From positions 1 to 16,584 of the forward strand of contig DSAR01000534.1 in NCBI GenBank assembly GCA_011046405.1: DNA of 16,584 nt, written 5' to 3'. Each line of letters starts with the position of its first letter. Positions within the stretch are counted from its first letter, which is position 1. A program made the translations under genes and the position numbers. Positions 1-6,844 of the stretch are shown one piece after another. This DNA is from Chloroflexota bacterium. GTDB taxonomy: Bacteria > Chloroflexota > Anaerolineae > B4-G1. Below the pieces are notes generated by a model. The model saw nothing but the letters and a program-made list of their open reading frames with translations. It was not told where the DNA came from and did no database searches.

Positions 1-1
1 C

Positions 2-697
2 CCCCAGGGCCACAGCCGCTTCGAGCCGCTGGTCAGTTTGTTGATCGCGGCCGCAATGACGGCGGCCGGCCTGGCAGCGATTCGGGAGGGCATCCAGCGC
101 TTTCTGTCCGACGCCCCCCCGATTCAAACCGGATGGCCAACAGCCGTGTTACTGGGCAGCGGGCTGATCAAGGTGCTCATGTACGTCGTCGTCAATCGAA
201 TCGGCCAACAGGCAAACAGCCCGGCCATTGCAGCGACCGGGCGTGACAATCTCTCTGACGTCTTGACCTCGGCCGCCGCTCTCGCCGGGGTGTGGGGCGC
301 CCGCCTGGTGCATCCCCTGGCCGACCCTATCGCCGGTATCCTCGTCGCGCTGTGGATCTTTCGCTCAACCTGGGAGATTCTGTACGAAAATATCGGCTAT
401 CTCACCGGACGCCGCGCCGATCCAGCGCTCGTCGAGCAGATCGTCGAAAGCGCCTCGACGGTAGCGGGCGTATTGGGCGTCCATCAGGTCATCGCCGACC
501 ACGTCGGCCCCCAGGTGCGGGTCGATATGCACATCGACGTCGACGGTGAAATCTCGCTCTACCAGGCACACCAGATCGCCGATCAAGTTCAGGGCGAAGT
601 TGAAACGATAGCCTCTGTGGATCTCGTCTTCGTTCACCTTGAACCCATACATCTTCCCAAAAACGTAGACGGATCAGTTCAAGAACCTCAATCTTGA
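2..697 (+). CDS. Cation diffusion facilitator (CDF) family metal transporter, 5'-truncated
   Basis: C-terminal part of an inner-membrane divalent-metal/proton antiporter of the CDF family; the frame is open to the left window edge, so the N-terminus and the first membrane helices are missing. The first codons read GHSRFEPL, matching the family's conserved HPYGHGRFE loop between helices 2 and 3. Hydrophobic segments follow (TM3 near LLIAAAMTAAGLAA, TM4 near AVLLGSGLIKVLMYVVV, then TM5 and TM6). TM5 carries DNLSD (bases 245-259), a DxxxD arrangement where zinc and iron/zinc CDFs usually have HxxxD; known subfamily rules associate this with manganese-type members, but the decisive helix 2 is outside the window. 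From about base 420 comes the soluble ferredoxin-like dimerisation domain (VHQVIADHVGPQVRVDMHI, then a DLVFVHLEP strand). The gene is convergent with the response regulator and their ends overlap by 10 bp. Family assignment is secure; the metal is not. Confidence 0.93.
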   Translation, partial: PQGHSRFEPLVSLLIAAAMTAAGLAAIREGIQRFLSDAPPIQTGWPTAVLLGSGLIKVLMYVVVNRIGQQANSPAIAATGRDNLSDVLTSAAALAGVWGARLVHPLADPIAGILVALWIFRSTWEILYENIGYLTGRRADPALVEQIVESASTVAGVLGVHQVIADHVGPQVRVDMHIDVDGEISLYQAHQIADQVQGEVETIASVDLVFVHLEPIHLPKNVDGSVQEPQS

Positions 698-1065
698 TCC
701 TCTAGATACTGCCGTACTTGATTCGGAAAGGCGCGGGTGTTGATGGGCTTGGTGATATAGCCATCACAACCGGCCTCAAGAAACTGTTCTCGCTCTTGCG
801 GCATCGCGTGAGCGGTCAGAGCCACGATGGGGATGTGAGCCGTTTCGGGTTGCGATTTGAGAACGCGGGTCGCTTCATAACCGCTGATCTGGGGCAATTG
901 CATGTCCATCAAAATCAAATCGGGTTGTTCTGCCGTGGCGATCTCGATCGCGCCCTCTCCATCCTGTGCCAATAGCAAGCGATACCCATGGGCCTTTAAA
1001 ATCGTCTCGACCAACTTACGGTTCAACGCACTATCCTCGACGACCAAAATCGTCTTAGCCATCAT
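688..1065 (-). CDS. Single-domain response regulator (CheY/DivK-type receiver)
   Basis: Stand-alone phospho-acceptor of 125 aa, only a receiver domain with no output domain. All canonical residues are visible: acidic pair E10-D11 (VVEDS), phosphorylated aspartate D54 (LILMDMQLP), switch threonine T84 (VALTAHAM) and lysine K106 (YITKPI). The GCDGYITKP ending resembles DivK and the receivers of large hybrid kinases. Two ATG codons are adjacent (1065 and 1062). Upstream is a run of eight G (1072-1079 on the complementary strand) followed by ATAGGG, which is an unusual, slippery-looking ribosome-binding site. It lies 150 nt downstream of the 1254-aa kinase on the same strand, separated from it by a strong palindromic repeat, so it may share the operon transcript at altered stoichiometry. 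It plausibly receives phosphate from one or more kinases upstream. Function as a receiver is certain; the partner is inferred. Confidence 0.93.
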   Translation of the reverse strand: MMAKTILVVEDSALNRKLVETILKAHGYRLLLAQDGEGAIEIATAEQPDLILMDMQLPQISGYEATRVLKSQPETAHIPIVALTAHAMPQEREQFLEAGCDGYITKPINTRAFPNQVRQYLEDQD

Positions 1066-1071
1066 CCCTAT

Positions 1072-1079
1072 CCCCCCCC
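1072..1079 (-). promoter_or_regulatory. G8 homopolymer in the ribosome-binding region of the 125-aa receiver
   Basis: Read on the minus strand, the sequence before the start is A, then eight G, then ATAGGG and the tandem ATG ATG. The G tract is the only purine-rich Shine-Dalgarno-like element there. Its length could be prone to slippage, which would change spacing but not reading frame. Confidence 0.45.
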
Positions 1080-1105
1080 TGTACTTTTATCGATCCCCAA
1101 CCATT

Positions 1106-1117
1106 CACCTCATCCAC
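1106..1117. repeat. Left copy of 12-bp direct repeat flanking repeat copy 1
   Basis: CACCTCATCCAC lies directly against the left end of the palindromic element. The identical 12-mer recurs at 1212-1223, four bases beyond the right end and overlapping the stop codon of the 1254-aa kinase. It could be a target-site duplication made on insertion, though the extra TAAC on the right is untidy. Confidence 0.6.
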
Positions 1118-1207
1118 GTATCTTCTCAATAAACCGGGGGTGGAGTGTTTGCGGGCGGCAAAGCCGCCCGCAAACACTCCACCTTCCCCTACTTATTGAG
1201 AAGATAC
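1116..1207. repeat. Palindromic intergenic repeat, copy 1 (conserved ends, 21-bp hairpin core)
   Basis: A compact element between the 1254-aa kinase stop and the 125-aa receiver. Its ends are a perfect 15-bp inverted repeat, GTATCTTCTCAATAA at 1118-1132 and its reverse complement at 1193-1207. Inside lie AACCGGGG on one side and CCCCTAC on the other, and at the centre is a perfect 21-bp stem (1139-1159 with 1163-1183) closed by AAA. The same ends recur in inverted orientation at 15655-15760 with a different core. It resembles a small non-autonomous palindromic element (MITE- or REP-like). No coding capacity and no transposase are visible. Only two copies are visible, so the family's true boundaries are uncertain. 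Confidence 0.85.
1139..1183. repeat. Perfect 21-bp hairpin with AAA loop (core of repeat copy 1)
   Basis: The left arm 1139-1159 starts GGTGGAGTGTTT and ends GCGGGCGGC. The right arm 1163-1183 is its exact reverse complement; the loop is 1160-1162. No T-run follows on either strand, so it is not a standard intrinsic terminator. In the minus-strand transcript it would form a very stable structure between kinase and receiver and could block 3' exonucleases or attenuate read-through (inference). Confidence 0.88.
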
Positions 1208-1211
1208 TAAC

Positions 1212-1223
1212 CACCTCATCCAC
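1212..1223. repeat. Right copy of 12-bp direct repeat flanking repeat copy 1
   Basis: Identical to CACCTCATCCAC at 1106-1117. It includes the last codon and TGA stop of the kinase ending at 1216, suggesting that the element inserted at the very end of that gene and duplicated the site. Confidence 0.6.
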
Positions 1224-4200
1224 CATCCAGGGGCAAGATGAAAGAAAACGTCGCCCCTCGACCGTACTCACTCTCAACCCAAATCCCCCCGCCGTGCAAC
1301 TCGACTAACCGTTTGCTGATCGCCAATCCCAGGCCCGTTCCCGCCACTTTCAAGCGAGATGAACTTCCCGCCTGTCCAAAATCCTCGAAAATGATCTCCT
1401 GATCCTCGCGCTTGATTCCCTGGCCATTATCGGTGACGGAGAAACACATCGTGTCGGGATCGGGCAGGGTACAGGAAAGGGCAATCTGTCCCTCATCAGG
1501 GGCGAATTTGTTGGCGTTGCTCAGAAGGTTCAACAGGATTTGCTTGACTCGAAAACGGTCGGCCGTGAGCAGTGGCAAGTCGCTGTCCACGTCCAGCACC
1601 AGTGCCTGGGTCTTTTTCTCGACCAGCGGGGTGATGGTCGCCTGGACTTCCTCTAACAAGGACTTAACCTCAAAGGCTTCCACATCCAGCGCCATCCGGC
1701 CTGCTTGAAGTTTTGAGAAATCCAGGATATCGTTGATCATCGCCAGGAGGTCTTCACCGCTGGAAAGAATATATCGAACACTCGTGGCCTGCTTGGTCGA
1801 TAGCTCGCCCATCATACCCTTGAGCAAGACCTCGGCAAAACCGATGATGGAATTAAGCGGTGTCCGGAACTCGTGACTGACGCTGGCAAAAAATTGATCC
1901 TTCAGGCGATCCAACTCCTGCAAGCGCGCGTTGGCCTGTTCCAGCGCCGCCGCCCGCTGCTGCAACTCGAAACGGGCCTCCTCCACCTCCGAGAAAAGGC
2001 GTCCGCGTTCGACGAGCAGGGCCAGATTGCTGGCCAATGCGCTCACCAGCCGGAGGTCGTCGTTGGTGAAGGCATTGACGTGGGGGCTCTCGACGCTCAA
2101 CGCCCCGATGGTGGTCGAAGCGGCGGTCAAAGGAACGCACATCTCGGAGCGAGCGCCGGGGATAACCTGGTAATAGCGCCGATCAAAGCGCACGTCTGGG
2201 ATAGAGGCAGCCTCTCCATGCCGGGTCACCCATCCACTCAGCCCCTCGCCCAACTTGAGCCGCAAATTCCCAACCAGGTTCTTTGGATAACCCACGCCGG
2301 CCTCCAGGCACAACAAGTTGCTCTCGGGAGAAAAAAGCCAGAAAGCGATTCGGGTCCCTGCGAGCTCTTCGGACAGGGCATGAGCCGCCTCCTGGAGCGT
2401 CTCTCGCAGCCCCATCTTGGTCACTGCAGCCAGGCTCACGTCGTGGAGGAACTGCATCTCGCGCGCCCGCCGGCTGGCCTCGTCGAACAAGCGGGCATTC
2501 TCCAGGGCCACGGCTGCCTGGTCCATAAACATGGTCAATTGTTGAATTTCCTCGTCACTAACCTCGTTTTTACCCCATTTATCGTAACCAACCTCGACGA
2601 CGCCGATGACCCGCTCGCGCATCTTGATCGGCATGAACACGCGCAAGAACTGCTCGTGTTCGAACCTCTCCCAGACCTCGCGATTGAAACGCTCGTCCCA
2701 GCCCTCAATGACCTCGGTGCGCCCGGTCCGGTACACGTCGGTCAAAATATCGGATTGATCCAACGCATATTGGGCCATCTCGATCCACTCGGGGTAGGTG
2801 TCGAATTCTCCCTGCCAGATACCGTGTCGCACGCCGATCTTTCGGGCATCCTCATCCACCGTAGAGATCAGCACGTACTCGCAATCGAGCGTCTCATGCA
2901 CCGCCTCCAGAATGGTGCACATCAATTGATCCTCGTCCCGGGAGGATGACAGCGCCCGGCTCGTCCGGTAAAGCGCCTCGATCTGTCGGGCCGATTTCTG
3001 AGTCTCGTGGAAAAGACGCGCGTGTTCTATGGCGACGGCTGCCTGATGCGTGAGCGTTTGTCCCAGGGCGATTTCACCCTGGGTAAAGCGACGGGCGCTC
3101 TGGCTATCGTGTAGCGCGGCTAATCCGACGACGCGCTCGTGGGCCACCATGGGCAAGAACAGAGCTGACTGCACCCCCAAAGACGACAACATCGCCCGAT
3201 CGTGGGAATCCAGGTCGTCATCCGATATGTGCAGTTGTCGGGGGCGAGCGCGAGAGAGCGTTTCACGGACAGTCGGCAGAATCGATAGCGCGTAAGCGCG
3301 TTCCAAAACGGGCCGCTTCTCATCCTCGGTCGCCCCCGAGGCCCTGTAATCGGCTACCACTCTTACCGTTTCGAAGGACTTGTCCGGCGTATAAATCCGT
3401 GCACTGCTTCCGTTCAACAGCTCACACAGACTATGGGCCACGTAAGGCAACATCTGTTCCCGGTCCAGTGTAGAGGCCAGGGCCGCCGTCACGCTATGCA
3501 ATAAAAGCGCCTCACGTAATTGGGATTGGGTCTGACCATACAAACGGGAGTTTTCGATGGCCAGGGCCGCCTGGTGAGCGAAAGCGAACGTCAGGCGAGC
3601 CATCTCCTCATCGTAAGCATTTGGGGTTCGAGAATTGATCATCATGACGCCAACGATACGGTTGCGGTAAATCAGTGGAACGCACATGCAGGCACTGAGG
3701 AGATCAAGCGTCGGGGCCAGATCCTCGGATGCTACCTCGCGTGTATCGGCGATGATGACCGGCCTCTGATCTTCCACCACGCGCTGGAACAGTGGGAACG
3801 ACGCCAGCGCACCCGGTGGGTGAGACGCTTTCCCTGGCGCCATCCCCCGGGCGGCGACCAGGGAGACGGCAACACCTCGATCCTGCCACCGGCCGTCCTG
3901 AAAACGCCCATCATCCGAGAACAAACTGATAGAGGCCGCGTCATACGGCACGACACGCTGCAATTCATCCAACACCCGCTCCAACAACTGATCCAGTCGC
4001 AGGATAGCGCTGAGCGCCTCTGCTGTATCGAGCAGCGTGTGAGCGATCTCTCGCTCGCGCATAATGTCCTCGAAAAGGCGTCGGTTCTCTACCGCGACGC
4101 CAATTTGCCGGCCAATGATGGCTAAAAGATCATAATCGACCTCGGCCATAGGGCGGGCCATCGTATCGAAAAGGCAAAGCGTGCCCAAAGCCTGGTTTTT

Positions 4201-4980
4201 GTGGACGATGGGCGCTCCGACGTAGGACTGGAAACCGGCACTCAACAGTTTTCCCTCTTCCACTGGCGCATCTTTCCGCTGTTCTTCCGACCGGGTCGGG
4301 ATGCAATCGCGATAGGCGAAGTCGCACTGGGCATCTTGTAACGGTTGGCGCTGCAAGTGTTGCACCAGGGACTTCGGCAATCCCACGTGGCTGACCAGCT
4401 TCATCTGCCCCGTCCGTTCCTCGACCAGGGCGATAGATCCGCCGGCGAACCCCGACACGTCGACCAGGCACGAAAGGGCCTGATCCAACGTCTCTCGCAA
4501 GCCTATCGGGGATGACAGTGTCTGAGAAACGGCATGGACGGCGTCTAGCTCTCGCCGGCTCCGTTCCTGAAGTTCATCCAGCGCGACCTGACCCCGGCGA
4601 TCGCACGCCTGCCCAAGCACGAAAGGCAACAAATCGATAAAAAAGCCTTCCCGATCTCGAACGACGTAATCGCTTGCGCCCAGTTGCATCGCCTTGACGG
4701 CGACCTTTTCCGCACCGGCCTCGACGACGACGATACAGGGGGGCAACGACGCCCTTGACGCCAGGCGCCGGACGAGGTCCAACGCCTCAGTCTCCGGTGA
4801 CGTCAGATCGAGAAGCACGGCGTCGTAGGATGGCCCAATTTCAATCACCCCGGCATCGTCACACGCCAGATCGACGATATATCCCACCTCTGCCAGCGCA
4901 TCATGGACCTGATGCGTCCACGTCGCCCCTCGCGCCACGCACAGAACACGTCTTGACCGCCCCAATGCATGCTTGGCCAA
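1216..4980 (-). CDS. Cytoplasmic hybrid sensor histidine kinase: pseudo-receiver, five GAF domains, HisKA, HATPase
   Basis: ATP-dependent protein-histidine kinase of 1254 aa with no signal peptide or membrane helix. Residues 10-130 form a receiver-like domain that keeps D58 (VLLDLTSP) but lacks the N-terminal acidic pair (VARGATW instead of a DD/ED pair) and has R108 for the conserved lysine (DYVVRD), so it is probably a pseudo-receiver. Five GAF domains follow at about 145-305, 312-480, 490-657, 664-833 and 842-996, each ending in the typical AxALENARL-like helix. A coiled coil (997-1025) leads to HisKA with phospho-acceptor H1036 (SVSHEFRTPLNS). The HATPase has N1155 (NLLSNANKFA), D1184 in DNGQG and the G2 box GTGLGLAISKRL (1214-1225). 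The start is TTG: no ATG lies near the domain start and a perfect AGGAGG sits 5 nt upstream. The gap to the upstream regulator is 22 nt. Class is certain; ligands are unknown. Confidence 0.93.
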   Translation of the reverse strand: MAKHALGRSRRVLCVARGATWTHQVHDALAEVGYIVDLACDDAGVIEIGPSYDAVLLDLTSPETEALDLVRRLASRASLPPCIVVVEAGAEKVAVKAMQLGASDYVVRDREGFFIDLLPFVLGQACDRRGQVALDELQERSRRELDAVHAVSQTLSSPIGLRETLDQALSCLVDVSGFAGGSIALVEERTGQMKLVSHVGLPKSLVQHLQRQPLQDAQCDFAYRDCIPTRSEEQRKDAPVEEGKLLSAGFQSYVGAPIVHKNQALGTLCLFDTMARPMAEVDYDLLAIIGRQIGVAVENRRLFEDIMREREIAHTLLDTAEALSAILRLDQLLERVLDELQRVVPYDAASISLFSDDGRFQDGRWQDRGVAVSLVAARGMAPGKASHPPGALASFPLFQRVVEDQRPVIIADTREVASEDLAPTLDLLSACMCVPLIYRNRIVGVMMINSRTPNAYDEEMARLTFAFAHQAALAIENSRLYGQTQSQLREALLLHSVTAALASTLDREQMLPYVAHSLCELLNGSSARIYTPDKSFETVRVVADYRASGATEDEKRPVLERAYALSILPTVRETLSRARPRQLHISDDDLDSHDRAMLSSLGVQSALFLPMVAHERVVGLAALHDSQSARRFTQGEIALGQTLTHQAAVAIEHARLFHETQKSARQIEALYRTSRALSSSRDEDQLMCTILEAVHETLDCEYVLISTVDEDARKIGVRHGIWQGEFDTYPEWIEMAQYALDQSDILTDVYRTGRTEVIEGWDERFNREVWERFEHEQFLRVFMPIKMRERVIGVVEVGYDKWGKNEVSDEEIQQLTMFMDQAAVALENARLFDEASRRAREMQFLHDVSLAAVTKMGLRETLQEAAHALSEELAGTRIAFWLFSPESNLLCLEAGVGYPKNLVGNLRLKLGEGLSGWVTRHGEAASIPDVRFDRRYYQVIPGARSEMCVPLTAASTTIGALSVESPHVNAFTNDDLRLVSALASNLALLVERGRLFSEVEEARFELQQRAAALEQANARLQELDRLKDQFFASVSHEFRTPLNSIIGFAEVLLKGMMGELSTKQATSVRYILSSGEDLLAMINDILDFSKLQAGRMALDVEAFEVKSLLEEVQATITPLVEKKTQALVLDVDSDLPLLTADRFRVKQILLNLLSNANKFAPDEGQIALSCTLPDPDTMCFSVTDNGQGIKREDQEIIFEDFGQAGSSSRLKVAGTGLGLAISKRLVELHGGGIWVESEYGRGATFSFILPLDGG

Positions 4981-4985
4981 AACTT

Positions 4986-4991
4986 CCTCCT
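4986..4991 (-). promoter_or_regulatory. Ribosome-binding site deciding the TTG start of the 1254-aa kinase
   Basis: AGGAGG on the minus strand with a 5-nt spacer (AAGTT) before TTG at 4980-4978. It is the best Shine-Dalgarno site in the window and fixes a non-ATG start. Confidence 0.8.
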
Positions 4992-5002
4992 CGTCCCCTC
5001 CC

Positions 5003-5437
5003 TTATGGCAGCGTCACGACTGATAGAAATAATCCTAGCTTCCGAATAGCCTCAGAAAACTGTTGATAATCCACCGGTTTGGTCACGTACACGTTGCATC
5101 CCAATTGATAACACCGTGATACTTCTCGGGCGTCGTCGGTCGTCGTCAGCACAATGACTGGCACGCAGTGCGTTCTTTCGTCCGCCTTGATGCGTTCCAG
5201 GACTTGATACCCATCCATCACCGGCATATTCAGATCCAAAAGCACCAACAAAGGGATCGCATATCCCGCCGTCTCGTATTGCCCGCTTCCAAAAAGATAA
5301 TCGAGCGCCTGTTGGCCATCGCCGACCTTCACGATGTCATTGGTGATGCTCGAGCGCCGCAGATTTTTCTCGATCAACCGGGCGTGTCCTGGATCATCCT
5401 CGACCAGCAGAATGGTCACCTCCTGTGCTTCCGACAT
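5003..5437 (-). CDS. Single-domain response regulator, Rcp1 (phytochrome-regulator) type
   Basis: Receiver-only protein of 144 aa. It carries the acidic triad E13-D14-D15 (LLVEDDPGH), phospho-acceptor D68 (LVLLDLNMP), the LTTTDD switch region (T98/T99) and K120 (VYVTKPVDY). The EDDPGHARLIEKNLRR opening, the insertion around DYLFGSGQYE before the active-site strand, and the ending LFLSVVTLP mark the Rcp1-like subfamily, known as partners of phytochrome-type histidine kinases. The start was placed at ATG 5437, preceded closely by AGGGAGGG (5441-5448). A possible ATG 22 codons earlier (5503) would overlap the kinase ahead and add residues not found in the family. It sits between the 441-aa kinase (40 nt upstream) and the 1254-aa kinase (22 nt downstream), so it is very likely phosphorylated by one of them. 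No output domain is present. Confidence 0.93.
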   Translation of the reverse strand: MSEAQEVTILLVEDDPGHARLIEKNLRRSSITNDIVKVGDGQQALDYLFGSGQYETAGYAIPLLVLLDLNMPVMDGYQVLERIKADERTHCVPVIVLTTTDDAREVSRCYQLGCNVYVTKPVDYQQFSEAIRKLGLFLSVVTLP

Positions 5438-5440
5438 AGA

Positions 5441-5448
5441 CCCTCCCT
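5441..5448 (-). promoter_or_regulatory. Ribosome-binding site supporting the start at 5437
   Basis: AGGGAGGG on the minus strand lies three bases before ATG 5437. It favours this start over the in-frame upstream ATG at 5503. Confidence 0.65.
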
Positions 5449-5477
5449 TTCGCAAAATACGAATTTCTTTCAATGCC

Positions 5478-6803
5478 TTACCCTTTCCCAAGATGTTTAG
5501 CAATCGTAAATATAAATTCCGTGCCTACCCCTGCTTCAGACTCGCAACATAATCGGCCCTCGTGACGCCGAACCAGGGTCTGAGCGTAAACCAAGCCCAT
5601 GCCTTCTCCGGGGTTCTGGTGCCTGCCCACTCGCCGGAACGGCGCAAAAACCTTGTCCATATCCTGTTCCGCGATACCTCGTCCGTTGTCGCGGACGTGA
5701 AAAATATATTCCTTCGGCGCGCTCTCGGCCGAGATCTCGATCCGCCCCGGTCGAGCGGGGAGCAGGTAATTCATCGCGTTGCTCAGAAGCGTTTCGACGA
5801 TCACCGTCAACGCTTTCCGGTCGGCGACCACCTGGGGCAATGGGCTGATCATGATCTCGATATCCCGCTCATTCGAAGGATAGCCCAACGACTGTAAGAC
5901 CGTGTGAACGAGATCTTCCACGTCTACACGTTCTAACTTGAACTCGAATCGGCTTAGCTCAGAGAGTTTCAACAGCCCATCGCTCAGGCGCCCCATCTCC
6001 GCCACCGAAAGCTCGATAAAATTCAAAGCCTCTGTCACGTCTTCTCGAACGACCTGGATGATCTGCTGCTGTTCTCCTGTTAGGTGGGGCAACAAATTCG
6101 CGACGACGCCGTCGATCTCCCCAAAGGCATGGCGCAACTCCCCGGCAAAGCCCTGCAAGTTGACCAGGGGAGAGCGCAGGTGATGAGAGGCCAGGTAGGC
6201 GATACGTTCCAACTCCACGTTACGGGACGACAACTCGACGGTGCGCCGCCGCAGTGCATCCACCAAGCGCGCGTTATCGATAGCAATGGCAGCGGAGCGG
6301 GCCAACATCTCCATCAACACGAGATTTTCCTCGTCAAACCGATCCACCTCAATGTCCAGAACCTGTAGCACACCGATGGGCCGTTGTTTGACCTCTAGCG
6401 GCACGCACAAGATCGAACGCACGACCAGGCCTGCTTTTTCTTCTACCGCTTCGTAATGCCGCTCGTCCCTCAAAGCATCCGCTACAATCGCGCTTTTCCG
6501 ATGGGTGAAAACCCACCCGGCGATACCCTCTCCCGGGGCCAGGCGCCATCCCTTCACCATCTCGGTCCTCGGACCGGTCGCCTGGCGGCAGACCAATTCA
6601 TTGGTGATGGGATCAGCCAGCCAAACCGAACAGGCGACCACGTCCAACAGACCCCGAACCTCTTCCAGGACGGTGACCAACACCTCATCCAGATCCAGAG
6701 TCGCATTGATGATGTGACTGGCCCTGTTGAGCAAGGCCAACTCACGGTTGCGCTGATGCAACTTCTGCGCTGCTCGTTCATAGAGACGGGTCTCGTCTAG
6801 CAC
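5478..6803 (-). CDS. Soluble GAF-domain sensor histidine kinase (441 aa)
   Basis: Cytoplasmic histidine kinase with one GAF sensor. A short N-terminal helix leads into GAF at about 24-180 (LAPGEGIAGWVFTHRKSA, SILCVPLEVKQRPIGVLQVLD), then a signalling helix (RRRTVELSSRNVELERIAYL). The HisKA domain has H207 in LASHHLRSPLVN. The residue after the phospho-acceptor is H208, where nearly all HisKA kinases have E or D, the residue thought to help deprotonate the histidine. The HATPase has N342 (LLSNAMNYL), DNGRGI (372-377) and GEGMGLVYAQTLVRRHEG. From the H-box onward it is closely similar to the 2458-aa kinase, including VRDNGRGIAE, so the two output modules are paralogues. The start is GTG, with GGGAGAG (6809-6815) 5 nt upstream; the gap to the preceding gene is 41 nt. 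The Rcp1-type regulator next downstream is its most likely partner (inference). Confidence 0.92.
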   Translation of the reverse strand: MLDETRLYERAAQKLHQRNRELALLNRASHIINATLDLDEVLVTVLEEVRGLLDVVACSVWLADPITNELVCRQATGPRTEMVKGWRLAPGEGIAGWVFTHRKSAIVADALRDERHYEAVEEKAGLVVRSILCVPLEVKQRPIGVLQVLDIEVDRFDEENLVLMEMLARSAAIAIDNARLVDALRRRTVELSSRNVELERIAYLASHHLRSPLVNLQGFAGELRHAFGEIDGVVANLLPHLTGEQQQIIQVVREDVTEALNFIELSVAEMGRLSDGLLKLSELSRFEFKLERVDVEDLVHTVLQSLGYPSNERDIEIMISPLPQVVADRKALTVIVETLLSNAMNYLLPARPGRIEISAESAPKEYIFHVRDNGRGIAEQDMDKVFAPFRRVGRHQNPGEGMGLVYAQTLVRRHEGRLCCESEAGVGTEFIFTIAKHLGKG

Positions 6804-6844
6804 ACGATCTCTCCCATCGTCGATTACAGGAAAACCCCAGGCAT

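Noticed and set aside
1139..1183. Intrinsic (rho-independent) terminator
   Set aside because: The stem is strong, but neither strand has a T-run after it, so only a general structural role can be claimed.
1873..2949. 358-codon open frame on the plus strand
   Set aside because: Antisense to the GAF/HisKA part of the 1254-aa kinase; composition is His/Gln/Leu-rich as expected for a mirror frame and no domain is visible.
5438..5503. N-terminal extension of the Rcp1-type regulator from ATG 5503
   Set aside because: It would overlap the upstream kinase end, adds a Lys/Arg-rich stretch not typical of the family, and the ATG at 5437 has a strong ribosome-binding site.
5478..6803. Phytochrome photoreceptor
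   Set aside because: No PHY domain and no clear chromophore-binding Cys motif in the GAF domain; only the adjacent Rcp1-type regulator suggests it.
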